DNA of 45,668 nucleotides, taken from IMG/VR virus record IMGVR_UViG_3300036792_000249, positions 1 to 45,668 of that record; one strand, written 5' to 3'. A program made the position numbers and the translations under genes. Shown in pieces: positions 7,164-14,057 of this stretch (position 1 is its first letter; every line of letters starts with the position of its first letter). The notes under the pieces were generated by a model. That model was not told where the DNA came from and searched no databases. It worked only from the letters and a program-made list of their open reading frames with translations. The DNA comes from a virus.

Positions 7164-7193
7164 ATTATAACGTTATAGTGGGTTAATGCTCAA
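7164..7193 (-). promoter_or_regulatory. Main leftward early promoter
   Basis: On the minus strand TTGAGC (7193-7188) and a consensus TATAAT (7169-7164) are separated by 18 bp. The perfect 12-bp palindrome at 7166-7177 overlaps the -10 and spacer, placing a likely operator directly on this promoter. Confidence 0.75.
7166..7177. promoter_or_regulatory. Palindromic operator-like site TATAACGTTATA
   Basis: A perfect 12-bp palindrome overlapping the early leftward promoter. Related copies occur at 7567-7578 (ten central bases), 8004-8015 and 9330-9341 (one base changed) and 12739-12750 (exact). Confidence 0.6.
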
Positions 7194-7575
7194 TGAGCAA
7201 TGCCAGCGTTGAGAAATGGCCCGTGCTATGTACATCTTGCTTGCTCCCTATAAATCTCAATGCTGACACCGCCCATTGATTTGAGTGGTGCGCCCGCGTG
7301 GCCGTATTTTCCCAACGGAATGAGGCGGGCGATATGACGACCTAAGCTATGAGAGCGCACTTTTCGATTGGCTCACCTTGGCGCATTGATGATGGGGCCG
7401 AGGTGTTAAGCTCATTTCTATTCTGTGTCACCATTTACGGCGGCGGTCTGATTTTCAAGGTGTGCGGGGTTTTGTCCGGGAGAGCGAATGGCCTATGCTT
7501 GTGATGTGCCTTGCTTTCCGAACTGAGTCCATCTTCTCACACATTTATTTATTTGTAAAGAGTTTTTATAACGTT

Positions 7576-7947
7576 ATGGTATTAATACCCACAAAGAGGA
7601 TATCCACCAAGCGCTATGCGCGGGCGTTGAGGCGTCACCAAACCGATGCCGAGCGGGCGCTATGGTGTCTCCTATTTATTGGATACCTACCACAAAGAGC
7701 GGTACATGGGTTTGTGCCTGATTTCTACAGTCCTATTTTTTGTGTCACCATTGAGGTGCAAGGGAGTGTGCACAAACTTCGGGACGTGAAGCGGCGGGAC
7801 AAAACCAAACGCCAAGCACTGCGGGCGCGGGGAGTGTACACAATTTATGTCTCAAACACCTATGCCCTAAAAGCACCAATCATCGTCATGGCCGAGGCGT
7901 TAATCACTGGCATTATTTGGAGGCTGTGGATAATGGTACGGCTCTAG
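7576..7947 (+). CDS. DUF559 / Vsr-like endonuclease-family protein (123 aa)
   Basis: The product carries the DUF559 signature: an RRHQTDAERALWCLL helix, then a VHGFVPDFYSPIFCVTIEVQG strand pair in which D, E and Q would make the Vsr/PD-(D/E)XK-type active site, and a C-terminal GVYTIYVSNTYAL strand. Typical members have E-V-D-G where this one has E-V-Q-G. The family is nuclease-like but its role in phages is not settled. The ATG at 7576 overlaps an operator-like palindrome and has no good ribosome site, so the start is uncertain (frame open to 7462). The gene stands alone between divergent modules. Confidence 0.7.
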   Translation: MVLIPTKRISTKRYARALRRHQTDAERALWCLLFIGYLPQRAVHGFVPDFYSPIFCVTIEVQGSVHKLRDVKRRDKTKRQALRARGVYTIYVSNTYALKAPIIVMAEALITGIIWRLWIMVRL

Positions 7948-8331
7948 CCCGTCTCTCGCTTTTTGGGTAATCGCTCAAGCCAGTCCATCGCCTGACCCTG
8001 AGCTATTACGTTATAGCTAAATAAGCCAGTGGGCTAACGATGTATTACGATTATCTATTTATACCTATGCTAAGCCATATTTATTTTTACGAAAAGCAAC
8101 GCGGGCGATAAGACAAGCTCTATGTCATTCCAGTGCTATAGAGAGTGGACCAGTTAATACATTCAAATGCACTAGTAAGTCCATCTGTTTATTTATTGGC
8201 TAGCCTGAGCCTAAATTGTTGGACCAGTTTGAGCACGCGCGGGGCGATGTGGGTGGTTTAATCCAATAACCAATATACCTATACGTCCGCAGTGCCGCAG
8301 GCCGCCCAGTGGTCTCGTTTTGTGTCACAAA
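7948..8331. other. AT-rich intergenic control region
   Basis: There is no gene in this ~380-bp stretch. It holds the operator-like TATTACGTTATA (8004-8015), an AT-rich block (8040-8100), a direct repeat TGGACCAGTT (8148-8157 and 8221-8230), and a TGTGTCAC copy at its right edge. As the AT-rich space next to the rightward module it is a possible origin of replication, but no known initiator sites are visible. Confidence 0.4.
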
Positions 8332-8361
8332 TTGCTCTTGATGTCACCAGGTGTGTATAAT
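8332..8361 (+). promoter_or_regulatory. Rightward promoter before the HTH gene
   Basis: TTGCTC (8332-8337) and TATAAT (8356-8361) are separated by 18 bp. TGTGTCACA (8321) and ATGTCACCA (8341) flank and overlap the -35/spacer, so binding to these motifs would affect this promoter. The leader to the ATG at 8386 is about 18 nt and has no clear Shine-Dalgarno sequence. Confidence 0.65.
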
Positions 8362-8385
8362 CATAAGCAATTAAGCGTAACGTTT

Positions 8386-8997
8386 ATGAGTAACACCGAC
8401 CTTGCAACCCTGATTGCACCTGACCTAGCCAGTGCCCAGCCTCGAAATGGCGTGGGAAGTCCTATTGATGATGAGACGAAGATGGAAGCTATTGTGTCTG
8501 TCGCTGAGCTCATGGAAAAAGGTACGCGCTCAACTGCCGCCATTCAAGAGCACCTAGCCAAGGTGTATCACCTGACCTCACGACCTACGGCTATCAAATA
8601 CCGCAATTTGGCCGCTGCTTTGATTGCTCATGAACACAAACCCATGAACCGCGAGAATATCCGGGCGCTGGAGATTGGCCGTATCACCTATTGGCTTGAA
8701 CGTGTCACCAAACGCATCGAGGAGTTTGAGGAGGACAGACCCACCAAGGACGATGATGACTATTTCAAGTGGCACGACTCCTACGCTAAATTGCTGGGCA
8801 AGTTCAATGACCTAGGGGCGCGGCTTCACGCTATCACCGGCCTAAATGAGCTCACTATTAACAATAACGACCAGCCTAAACGGGTCATATTCATCAGACC
8901 TGGTGACACAATGCCTAAGTCGCACAATGTGTCACCAGATAGCCAAGTGAGTGAGTTGATTGAGGGCGAGGTGTCTGGGCCTGGTGTCACTACCTGA
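8386..8997 (+). CDS. HTH DNA-binding protein, candidate small terminase subunit or regulator (203 aa)
   Basis: Residues about 40-75 (STAAIQEHLAKVYHLTSRPT) form a likely helix-turn-helix. A charged, probably coiled-coil region follows (ITYWLERVTKRIEEFEED) and then a C-terminal strand PKRVIFIRPGDTM. HTH domain, oligomerisation helices and short beta tail is the layout of phage small terminase subunits, which bind packaging sites often located in or near their own gene. Four copies of GTGTCACC-type repeats lie in this gene and many around it, which fits either packaging-site recognition or an autoregulating repressor. The start MSNTDLATL is chosen because it follows the promoter; the frame is open upstream to 8320. 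Confidence 0.55.
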   Translation: MSNTDLATLIAPDLASAQPRNGVGSPIDDETKMEAIVSVAELMEKGTRSTAAIQEHLAKVYHLTSRPTAIKYRNLAAALIAHEHKPMNRENIRALEIGRITYWLERVTKRIEEFEEDRPTKDDDDYFKWHDSYAKLLGKFNDLGARLHAITGLNELTINNNDQPKRVIFIRPGDTMPKSHNVSPDSQVSELIEGEVSGPGVTT

Positions 8998-9545
8998 CCT
9001 AGTGTGCTGCCCACTCATTATATGTATCACCCTATATGCACGACGATGGGGCGAGGACTGGCCGATGTTTTGGACGCAAAAGGCCTAACCCTGCGGGTCC
9101 CATCAGGTTCGCTTGACCACTGACGCCGTATGGAACCAAGTATAGTGTCTAAGCCCACGCTCCAGTCGCAAGCACCCATCAAAACTTTCCGGTGTCACCA
9201 TAGACCAGGCCTGTAGGAATGGGGGTCTCGCGTCGGGCCATAGCCGGCGAAGCCGGCATATAGGACAGGGGCGCCTACACCTCGCCGCCGGCCCAGAAAA
9301 TAAAATGGGGGTGGCTGGGAAGCTGGCACTATAACGTAATAGTTGAGCTTTGGCAGTGGGGCGCGGGCACATTCCGGTGGTCTTGGCGGGCTCGGCCTGT
9401 GCCGGTCGCGTCGCACCTATATGCCTGGGCCTCGCCCGCGGTGACACAAAAACGGCCCGTATGCGCTGCAAGGGGCTCCAAAAAAAATTTCGCGCGGCGC
9501 AAACGCCAAGATACCTATGTATGCGTGCCGGCGTAGTTTGCTCGG
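8998..9545. other. Intergenic region without a supported gene
   Basis: About 550 bp with no convincing coding frame on either strand. It contains TGTATCACC (9024), GTGTCACCA (9192), a complementary copy (9439), the palindromic TATAACGTAATA (9330-9341) and a small GCCGGC hairpin (9243-9257). It follows the putative small terminase gene and may include the packaging or regulatory site. Confidence 0.4.
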
Positions 9546-9716
9546 TTAAACGTTGAGAGAGGAGATGCGCTCAGCCCGGGCTACGGTCTCGTTGGCCGTT
9601 TTCGCCATGGCATTAAAAAGGCCGGGGCGGATTGCCACGGCGACGCGCTTACTACTACTACCATTAACCCGAACCTTGTAGGCTCGCGGGTTTTTGGGGT
9701 TTGGTAGCTGATTCAT
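9546..9716 (-). CDS. Leaderless 56-aa basic protein
   Basis: Minus-strand frame from ATG 9716 to TAA 9546. It starts MNQLPNPKNPRAYKVRVNGS, followed by KRVAVAIRPGLFNAMAKTAN and a helical end. It is basic and small, as expected of a nucleic-acid-binding regulator, but I recognise no family. A near-consensus promoter ends 7 nt before the ATG and there is no ribosome site, so the mRNA would be leaderless, as for some phage repressors. It is transcribed against the rightward genes from inside the control region. Confidence 0.68.
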   Translation of the reverse strand: MNQLPNPKNPRAYKVRVNGSSSKRVAVAIRPGLFNAMAKTANETVARAERISSLNV

Positions 9717-9723
9717 AATTATG

Positions 9724-9753
9724 ATTATGAGGCGTCTGGATATCCGCCGTCAA
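9724..9753 (-). promoter_or_regulatory. Strong leftward promoter, leaderless start
   Basis: TTGACG (9753-9748) and CATAAT (9729-9724) on the minus strand with an 18-bp spacer, which contains GGATATCC. The expected start point falls at or next to the A of the ATG at 9716. Confidence 0.72.
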
Positions 9754-9815
9754 TAGGCTTATGCTAAAGGGGTAAATTTGGAGAGTACAATGCCTCAAAG
9801 AAAAGGAACTATCGT

Positions 9816-9995
9816 ATGGGCCCAATGACACCTCCCGGCGCCAATACTAACTCTGCCGCCCCCGCCCTCAAAAAGGCCTACCAGACCGCCTCGCGCAAGA
9901 AGAAAAAAGACCCCAACGCGGTCGACCAGGGCGCCGTTCGAATGATGCAGCGCAAGGTTGCTGGCGGCCCACCTGCAGGCCCGGGTCAATATTAG
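9816..9995 (+). CDS. Small basic hypothetical protein (59 aa)
   Basis: A short frame with AAAAGGA about 7 nt before the ATG. The protein is rich in Ala, Lys and Pro (MGPMTPPGANTNSAAPALKK, then SRKKKKDP), with no recognised fold. It ends 2 bp before the next gene's start, so the two form a pair. A TACAAT at 9786-9791 may be its -10 box, but no -35 is clear. Confidence 0.6.
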   Translation: MGPMTPPGANTNSAAPALKKAYQTASRKKKKDPNAVDQGAVRMMQRKVAGGPPAGPGQY

Positions 9996-9997
9996 GC

Positions 9998-10264
9998 ATG
10001 AAAGTCCGCGCCTGCTGCAATAACTGCGGGTTTACCGGCGACCACGACCTCCCCTACCGGGCGAAAATCGCCTCGGCCATGATTGATTCCGACACCCGCA
10101 CCACCTCCCAGGAGTCGTCGTTTACGACCGACGGTGGCAAGGAGGTGCCATTTTTGTGCACGAATTGCGGTCGCCCCGACCTCGAGGTGATTTATTGGGG
10201 CGACGGCCCGGGCAAAAAGGCGCCGTTCATTGGTGAGGAATTGCACCGGCTTATTGACGGTTGA
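9998..10264 (+). CDS. Zinc-ribbon protein (88 aa)
   Basis: CCNNCGFTGDHD near the N-terminus and LCTNCGRPDLEVIYWG near residue 55 form two C-x2-C knuckles of one zinc ribbon, with a mixed linker containing several Thr and Ser. Such proteins are common in phages and usually of unknown role. The gene follows the 59-aa gene by 2 bp. Confidence 0.68.
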   Translation: MKVRACCNNCGFTGDHDLPYRAKIASAMIDSDTRTTSQESSFTTDGGKEVPFLCTNCGRPDLEVIYWGDGPGKKAPFIGEELHRLIDG

Positions 10265-10722
10265 CCCCCGCCCGCGCCATAATTAACCATGAGAGAAATG
10301 TCGCCGTAGACCTCCGCTTGCGGAGTGCCGGATAGGGATTGTTACGGTTCCCACTGGCCTCTCCGCTCCTAACGGGGTGGCCATAGCTAGTGGCCCGGAG
10401 TCACGTTTTCGAAACCGCTGGGCGGTAAGTAGAAATCCTGGCAATGATGGGCCGACGGTAATACTAGTGAACCACCGGGGCCGTACACCCCAACGCCCGC
10501 CGAATAACCGCGGCGGGTTTGGCATTTTGTGGTGGGACGACGGTTGTTTCGACCCAACCCGGGGCGTGCGGTTACTCATGCCGCGCCCGCTACCTCACTT
10601 AGTCTGTATCACCAATTTATTCGCTTTGTATACATATTTTATTCAGGTGACACATGTACAAAAGGGCTTGTGTCACCATTCTTTTTGTGCTAATGTGACA
10701 CCAGTAAAAAGGACAGCACAAA
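10265..10722. other. GC-rich, structured intergenic region
   Basis: About 460 bp without a supported gene. Several hairpins can be drawn: CTCCGC/GCGGAG near 10311-10325, CCACTGGCC with GGCC...AGTGG around 10350-10395, GTTT/AAAC at 10405-10415, and CCCGCCG/CGGCGGG near 10496-10517. I find no tRNA or known RNA signature. The right end carries four GTGTCACC-type motifs and a weak promoter (TTGTGT, 17 bp, TAATGT at 10668-10696) for the next operon. Confidence 0.45.
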
Positions 10723-11040
10723 ATGCCAAACCACAACGATGAGGCTCAGGTCGAGGAAATGATTGAGAGCAAAGGCCTCCGCGCCCCGCGGATAAAACCC
10801 GAGGACGTCGACGCCGAAATTGTTGGCGAGGACTACCACATTTTCCCCGGCACCACCGTCACCATCTGCCTCCTCAAATTGAAAAATGGGTTTAGCGTCA
10901 CCGGCGAATCCGCCGCCGCCAGCCCACACAATTTCGACGAGGAGATTGGCCGCACCATCGCCCGCGGCAAAGCGCGCGACAAGATTTGGGCCTTTCTCGG
11001 CTTCCGGCTGCGCGACCAACTCACGGCGGAGGGAGAGTAA
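10723..11040 (+). CDS. Phage gp49/66-family protein (105 aa)
   Basis: The protein matches a widespread phage family (N4 gp49 / Sf6 gp66 type). After a short helical start the core reads YHIFPGTTVTICLLKLKNGF, SVTGESAAASPHNFDEEIG, then a helix with ARDKIWAFLGFRLRDQL. Function is not established; it is usually an accessory or early gene. It heads the rightward accessory operon with AAAAAGGAC upstream of the ATG. Confidence 0.85.
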   Translation: MPNHNDEAQVEEMIESKGLRAPRIKPEDVDAEIVGEDYHIFPGTTVTICLLKLKNGFSVTGESAAASPHNFDEEIGRTIARGKARDKIWAFLGFRLRDQLTAEGE

Positions 11041-11328
11041 TTGGCGGAGCGCGATAGCGAGGAGCCAGTCGACCAAGAGTATTTGCTCGACTCGGTGCAC
11101 ATCAGCCGCCGCACTCTGCGCGACGAGGACTCCACAAAGTTCAGCGATTGGGCTATCGCAAAGTTGCAGCGTCACCTTGGCATTGAAAATCCAAAAAAGC
11201 TGACCGTCGAAAATAAAATCGCGTGGCTCAACTTTTTCCGCGACCGTGACATTGATATCACCCGTAGCGAAGCCGCCCAGCTTGAGGTGTTTCCGCTCGA
11301 GCAAGAAAAATTAGAAAGAGGAGAATAG
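11041..11328 (+). CDS. Hypothetical protein (95 aa, TTG start)
   Basis: The TTG directly follows the previous stop, with a GGAGGGAGAG site just upstream. The protein is helical and charged (DWAIAKLQRHLGIENPKKLT, KIAWLNFFRDRDIDITRSE). No family is recognised. Confidence 0.65.
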   Translation: MAERDSEEPVDQEYLLDSVHISRRTLRDEDSTKFSDWAIAKLQRHLGIENPKKLTVENKIAWLNFFRDRDIDITRSEAAQLEVFPLEQEKLERGE

Positions 11329-11332
11329 TTTA

Positions 11333-11572
11333 ATGCAAAAACCATCAGTCGGGCGCATCGTCCACTACGTTCTGCCTACACCTCACAAACTCGCCGGCGC
11401 TCATTGCGCGGCTATGATTATAGCCGTTGACAATGACGACTCGGTTACTCTCCAGGTAACTAAGCCGGACGGCGAGCAACTTACCACCGTCAATCCGCCC
11501 CACCAAGATTTCGGCGCCGGCACTGCCGCGCACGAGGAATTTGGTAGCTGGCACTGGCCGGAGCGCGTCTAG
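11333..11572 (+). CDS. Phage protein with C-terminal SWHWPE motif (79 aa)
   Basis: It starts MQKPSVGRIVHYVLP, continues with an AAMIIAVDNDDSVTLQVTK beta region and ends FGSWHWPERV. I have seen this pattern (an H-rich start, a beta core and a terminal W-H-W-P-E) in many small phage proteins; it may be a small SH3-like barrel. Function is unknown. Confidence 0.75.
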   Translation: MQKPSVGRIVHYVLPTPHKLAGAHCAAMIIAVDNDDSVTLQVTKPDGEQLTTVNPPHQDFGAGTAAHEEFGSWHWPERV

Positions 11573-11814
11573 TGGATAGCCAGCGCCGCGCACTCGCCAT
11601 GCATGGTATCGACCATGATGATTACGAGGTTTTTCTGTCCAACGATAAGAGCCTCGATGAAGAAACCACCAGCGTCATGGTTCGCCGGATTGGTACCGGC
11701 GAGACTCGAGAAAAAACTATCAATATGTCTCGGCGTCAACTGGCCGAGGAGGGTGATACTACCTACATCGACACCATCGTCGAGCTATGTAAAGAATTGG
11801 AGGCGTCGGAATGA
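11572..11814 (+). CDS. Hypothetical protein (80 aa, GTG start)
   Basis: The GTG overlaps the previous TAG as TAGTG. The protein is polar, with a beta centre (TSVMVRRIGTGETREKTINM) and a C-terminal helix. No family is recognised. It overlaps the next ATG by 4 bp. Confidence 0.6.
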   Translation: MDSQRRALAMHGIDHDDYEVFLSNDKSLDEETTSVMVRRIGTGETREKTINMSRRQLAEEGDTTYIDTIVELCKELEASE

Positions 11815-12068
11815 CGACCACTTGCAACAAAGCCCCGGCCGGCTGGTACTGCACGCGTTCGGCCGGGCACTCCGGCCCTTGCGCCGCGTGGCCGCTCAAG
11901 CCGTCGCCCAGGCAACGATTCCGTAACTGGCTAACCTGTTTTAAGCGCGGGTACCACCGATTTTTCCCGGTGGGCGACACGCTCGGCGGGGACTGGGTGC
12001 GGTGTCAGGATTGTTGGAAGTTAGACGAATATTTACCAAGGGTTCACGAGCCCAAGGGGTACAAATAA
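11811..12068 (+). CDS. Small Cys-rich protein (85 aa)
   Basis: The CNKAPAGWYCTRSAGHSGPC segment (three Cys and one His) resembles a short zinc knuckle common in phage proteins. A second CQDC pair lies near residue 68 after a basic, aromatic stretch. It is coupled to both neighbours by ATGA and TAATG overlaps. Function is unknown. Confidence 0.65.
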   Translation: MTTTCNKAPAGWYCTRSAGHSGPCAAWPLKPSPRQRFRNWLTCFKRGYHRFFPVGDTLGGDWVRCQDCWKLDEYLPRVHEPKGYK

Positions 12069-12367
12069 TGAGAGGGTTCAAGGTTCTGCACCCCCGTTTT
12101 ATTGACCAGTTCGAGCATGACGCCCGCACTCAGGCTCGCTTTCACTTGGTCATGGCTTGGTTCTGGCTCTTTACGATGGTGGCGGCGCCGGCTGCTTTCT
12201 GGCCGCACAATCTCCAAGAGCTTATCCAGTTGCTCATTCTGGAGGTGTCGCTCTACGCGAATTTTGCCACTGAGTTTGGTGCCCTATCGGGCTCCCAGGC
12301 CTCGGAAAAAGCCGACAGAATCGACGTCCACGGCAATGAAGAAGTAAATATTATGGAGTTAAAATAA
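12068..12367 (+). CDS. Two-span small membrane protein (99 aa)
   Basis: The start MRGFKVLHPRF overlaps the preceding stop (TAATG), so I do not use the longer frame from 12002. Two hydrophobic helices are evident: LVMAWFWLFTMVAAPAAF (about residues 28-46) and LIQLLILEVSLYANFATEF (about 54-73). A polar tail follows. The SLYANFATEF region recurs in small membrane proteins of many phages. Its role is unknown. Confidence 0.7.
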   Translation: MRGFKVLHPRFIDQFEHDARTQARFHLVMAWFWLFTMVAAPAAFWPHNLQELIQLLILEVSLYANFATEFGALSGSQASEKADRIDVHGNEEVNIMELK

Positions 12368-12606
12368 TGCAAGAGACACTGATTAGCCGCCTCGACCGAT
12401 TATTCGGCCATGGTTTGGTGTCGTTTTTGCGCGACCCCGAGCACGACACCGTGACGGTGGGGGTCAGTTCTATCGCGCTCGACCGCCACGAAATTTCGCC
12501 CGTCGGTTGGCGCATTGTTATGGGTGCCCGCATTCGCATCAAGACTCTCAAAGAAAAAGACTGGGACGGGTACCTCAATGAAGTCGTTGGAACGGCTGGT
12601 AAATAA
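12367..12606 (+). CDS. Hypothetical protein (79 aa)
   Basis: A mixed alpha/beta small protein (DRLFGHGLVSFLRDPEHDTV, then a beta stretch ending GARIRIKTLKEKDW). No family is recognised. Its start is adjacent to the previous stop, and its end overlaps the next membrane-protein gene by 29 bp. Confidence 0.6.
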   Translation: MQETLISRLDRLFGHGLVSFLRDPEHDTVTVGVSSIALDRHEISPVGWRIVMGARIRIKTLKEKDWDGYLNEVVGTAGK

Positions 12607-12769
12607 AATCATGTTGCTTGGGCTACTCATTACCACTTTCCTATTGGCCCTCGGGCTGCCTGTCATGTACGAGCTCAAGCTCATTCACTACCTCGCATGG
12701 TTCCTCGAACCCATCGCTATCGGACTGTGCCTTAAAGCTATAACGTTATACCGGAGAGCAAAATGGTAG
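12578..12769 (+). CDS. Two-span small membrane protein (63 aa)
   Basis: From ATG 12578 the product has a basic start (MKSLERLVNK) and two hydrophobic helices (IMLLGLLITTFLLALGLPVM and LAWFLEPIAIGLCLKAITL) with a basic end. A start at 12611 is also possible. The exact palindrome TATAACGTTATA lies at its 3' end (12739-12750), just upstream of the J-domain gene. Confidence 0.6.
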   Translation: MKSLERLVNKIMLLGLLITTFLLALGLPVMYELKLIHYLAWFLEPIAIGLCLKAITLYRRAKW

Positions 12770-13338
12770 AAGCATACCCCCTCGCATGGCCGGCTGGGTG
12801 GAAGCGTAGCGGCTCCAAACAGTCCGCCCGCTTCAAGGTCTCGATGGGCGAAGCCGTGCAGCATCTTTATGATGAACTTGACCGACTCGGTGCCACCAAT
12901 ATTGTCGTATCCTCGGACATGCGGGTGAGGTTGGACGGCCGGCCATATGCCGACCAAAAGAAACTCGAGGAGCCCGGCGTCGCCGTGTACTTTACGCTGA
13001 ACGGCCGCCAGCAATGTATCCCGTGCGACAAATGGGATAGCGTCAAAGACAACGTGCGCGCCATTGGTCTGACCGTCGAAGCTCTGCGCGGGCTTGACCG
13101 TTGGGGCGCAAAAGAAATGGTCGACGCTGCTTTTTCTGGCTTCACCGCTTTGCCCGCGGGCGGCGCCTCCGCTTCCGAGAACTGGTGGGACGTTCTGGGT
13201 GTCGACCCCGACGCCACCAGAGATAAAGTGCGAAGTGCCTACCTCAAACTCGCTCAAGAAATGCACCCCGATACCGGCGGAAGTGAGGCCGCGATGTTGC
13301 GCCTCAACAAAGCGTATCAGGAGGGCATGGCCATGTGA
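12763..13338 (+). CDS. J-domain (DnaJ-like) phage protein (191 aa)
   Basis: The C-terminal ~50 residues form a J-domain: ENWWDVLGVDPDATRDKVRS, a helix with AYLKLAQE, then the HPD motif at about residues 168-170 and a closing helix. The N-terminal part (YPLAWPAGWKRS, GVAVYFTLNGRQQCIPCDKW, LRGLDRWGAKEMVDAAFSGF) is a domain found in phage proteins of this architecture. J-domains stimulate Hsp70 ATPase, so it may recruit the host DnaK to a phage target. It is notable beside the GroEL/GroES genes. The operator-like palindrome 12739-12750 is just upstream. Confidence 0.85.
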   Translation: MVEAYPLAWPAGWKRSGSKQSARFKVSMGEAVQHLYDELDRLGATNIVVSSDMRVRLDGRPYADQKKLEEPGVAVYFTLNGRQQCIPCDKWDSVKDNVRAIGLTVEALRGLDRWGAKEMVDAAFSGFTALPAGGASASENWWDVLGVDPDATRDKVRSAYLKLAQEMHPDTGGSEAAMLRLNKAYQEGMAM

Positions 13339-13379
13339 CCCTCAACCTGCACCACAAACTCTAAATTTAAGGAGGAGCT

Positions 13380-13811
13380 ATGCAATTTTTTGCAGCACTC
13401 TCAATCGCATCAGTATTAAGTCTCTTTGGTCTTGGTGGCCACCCCGCCAAGGTCGTTCACACCGCTAGTACCCCTAATTATGAAGTTCCACTCTCGAGTG
13501 TGACTGTGCCTGATGAATGTGCCGGCATGACATTTGACCACGCTTTCCAAGTCCCAGCGGGTGCGTCCTTTACGGGTACCGCCGGTAACGATTTAATCTT
13601 TGCCGGTGATGGCTCGGCCGTTCATGGCGGCGATGGCAACGACTGTATCGTCGTGCAGAATCGTGTGTCAGCCCACGGTGACAATGGCGATGATGTCTTG
13701 GTGGCCCGCGGTTATCAGAACGCTCTCGATGGCGGTGCTGGCAATGACACAGCCTACTACCACTATGGCTCGGACGGCGTTCGTAATATTGAAGTTTTAA
13801 ACCCGCTCTAG
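13380..13811 (+). CDS. Small secreted RTX-like calcium-binding repeat protein (143 aa)
   Basis: AAGGAGGAG precedes the ATG. A hydrophobic N-terminus (MQFFAALSIASVLSLFGLG) looks like a signal peptide. From about residue 60 it has RTX/hemolysin-type repeats: GTAGNDLIFAGDGSAVHGGD, GNDC, GDNGDDVLVARG and DGGAGNDTAYYH, with the G-G-x-G-x-D spacing that binds calcium in a beta roll. Full RTX proteins are far longer. This one is a minimal roll with no C-terminal secretion domain. It may be exported by the host to the surface or act in the virion; that is inference. Confidence 0.75.
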   Translation: MQFFAALSIASVLSLFGLGGHPAKVVHTASTPNYEVPLSSVTVPDECAGMTFDHAFQVPAGASFTGTAGNDLIFAGDGSAVHGGDGNDCIVVQNRVSAHGDNGDDVLVARGYQNALDGGAGNDTAYYHYGSDGVRNIEVLNPL

Positions 13812-13820
13812 GAGTCAATT

Positions 13821-14057
13821 ATGCCAGTCACACCAGATGGTCTCGAGTATGAGCCCGAGTTCCTAGAACTCGACCCGCACAAAGTTTACGTCGCCCTCGT
13901 GCCATTGCGCGCGCTGCCGTACCTGCAAATGGTCGACTATCCCAAAAATGTAGTCGCCGGGTTCGCCAAAGAGACGATTGAGTTTGTGCAGCTCGAGGCC
14001 CTGGTTGACCGGCTTGGCTACCGAATCGTGGAGAAAGACGACCCGAGGTATAAATAA
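13821..14057 (+). CDS. Hypothetical protein (78 aa)
   Basis: A small mixed protein (EFLELDPHKVYVALVPLRAL, then a helix with AGFAKETIEFVQLEALVDRL). No family is recognised. It overlaps the next ATG by one base and shares the operon with the RTX-like gene. Confidence 0.65.
   Translation: MPVTPDGLEYEPEFLELDPHKVYVALVPLRALPYLQMVDYPKNVVAGFAKETIEFVQLEALVDRLGYRIVEKDDPRYK

Larger units (their letters stand above)
7026..10703. repeat. Dispersed GTGTCACCA repeat family
   Basis: Exact GTGTCACCA or its complement occurs at 7026, 7425, 7742, 8702, 8901 (complement), 8929, 9192 and 10670. Close variants lie at 8322, 8342, 8984, 9024, 9439 (complement), 10606, 10645 (complement) and 10694. The longer TGTGTCACCATT is exact at 7424, 7741 and 10669. 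I saw no exact 9-mer elsewhere; a related TTGTATCACC is the -35 region at 41227. These are candidate sites for a phage DNA-binding protein. Confidence 0.75.

Noticed and set aside
9103-9471. Minus-strand 122-aa frame in the control region
   Set aside because: No ribosome site; Arg/Pro/Cys-rich composition typical of noncoding GC-rich DNA; it overlaps the motif cluster.
10265-10722. Possible tRNA or RNase P-like RNA
   Set aside because: No acceptor stem, anticodon arm or T-loop arrangement could be drawn, and no conserved RNase P or tmRNA segments are present.
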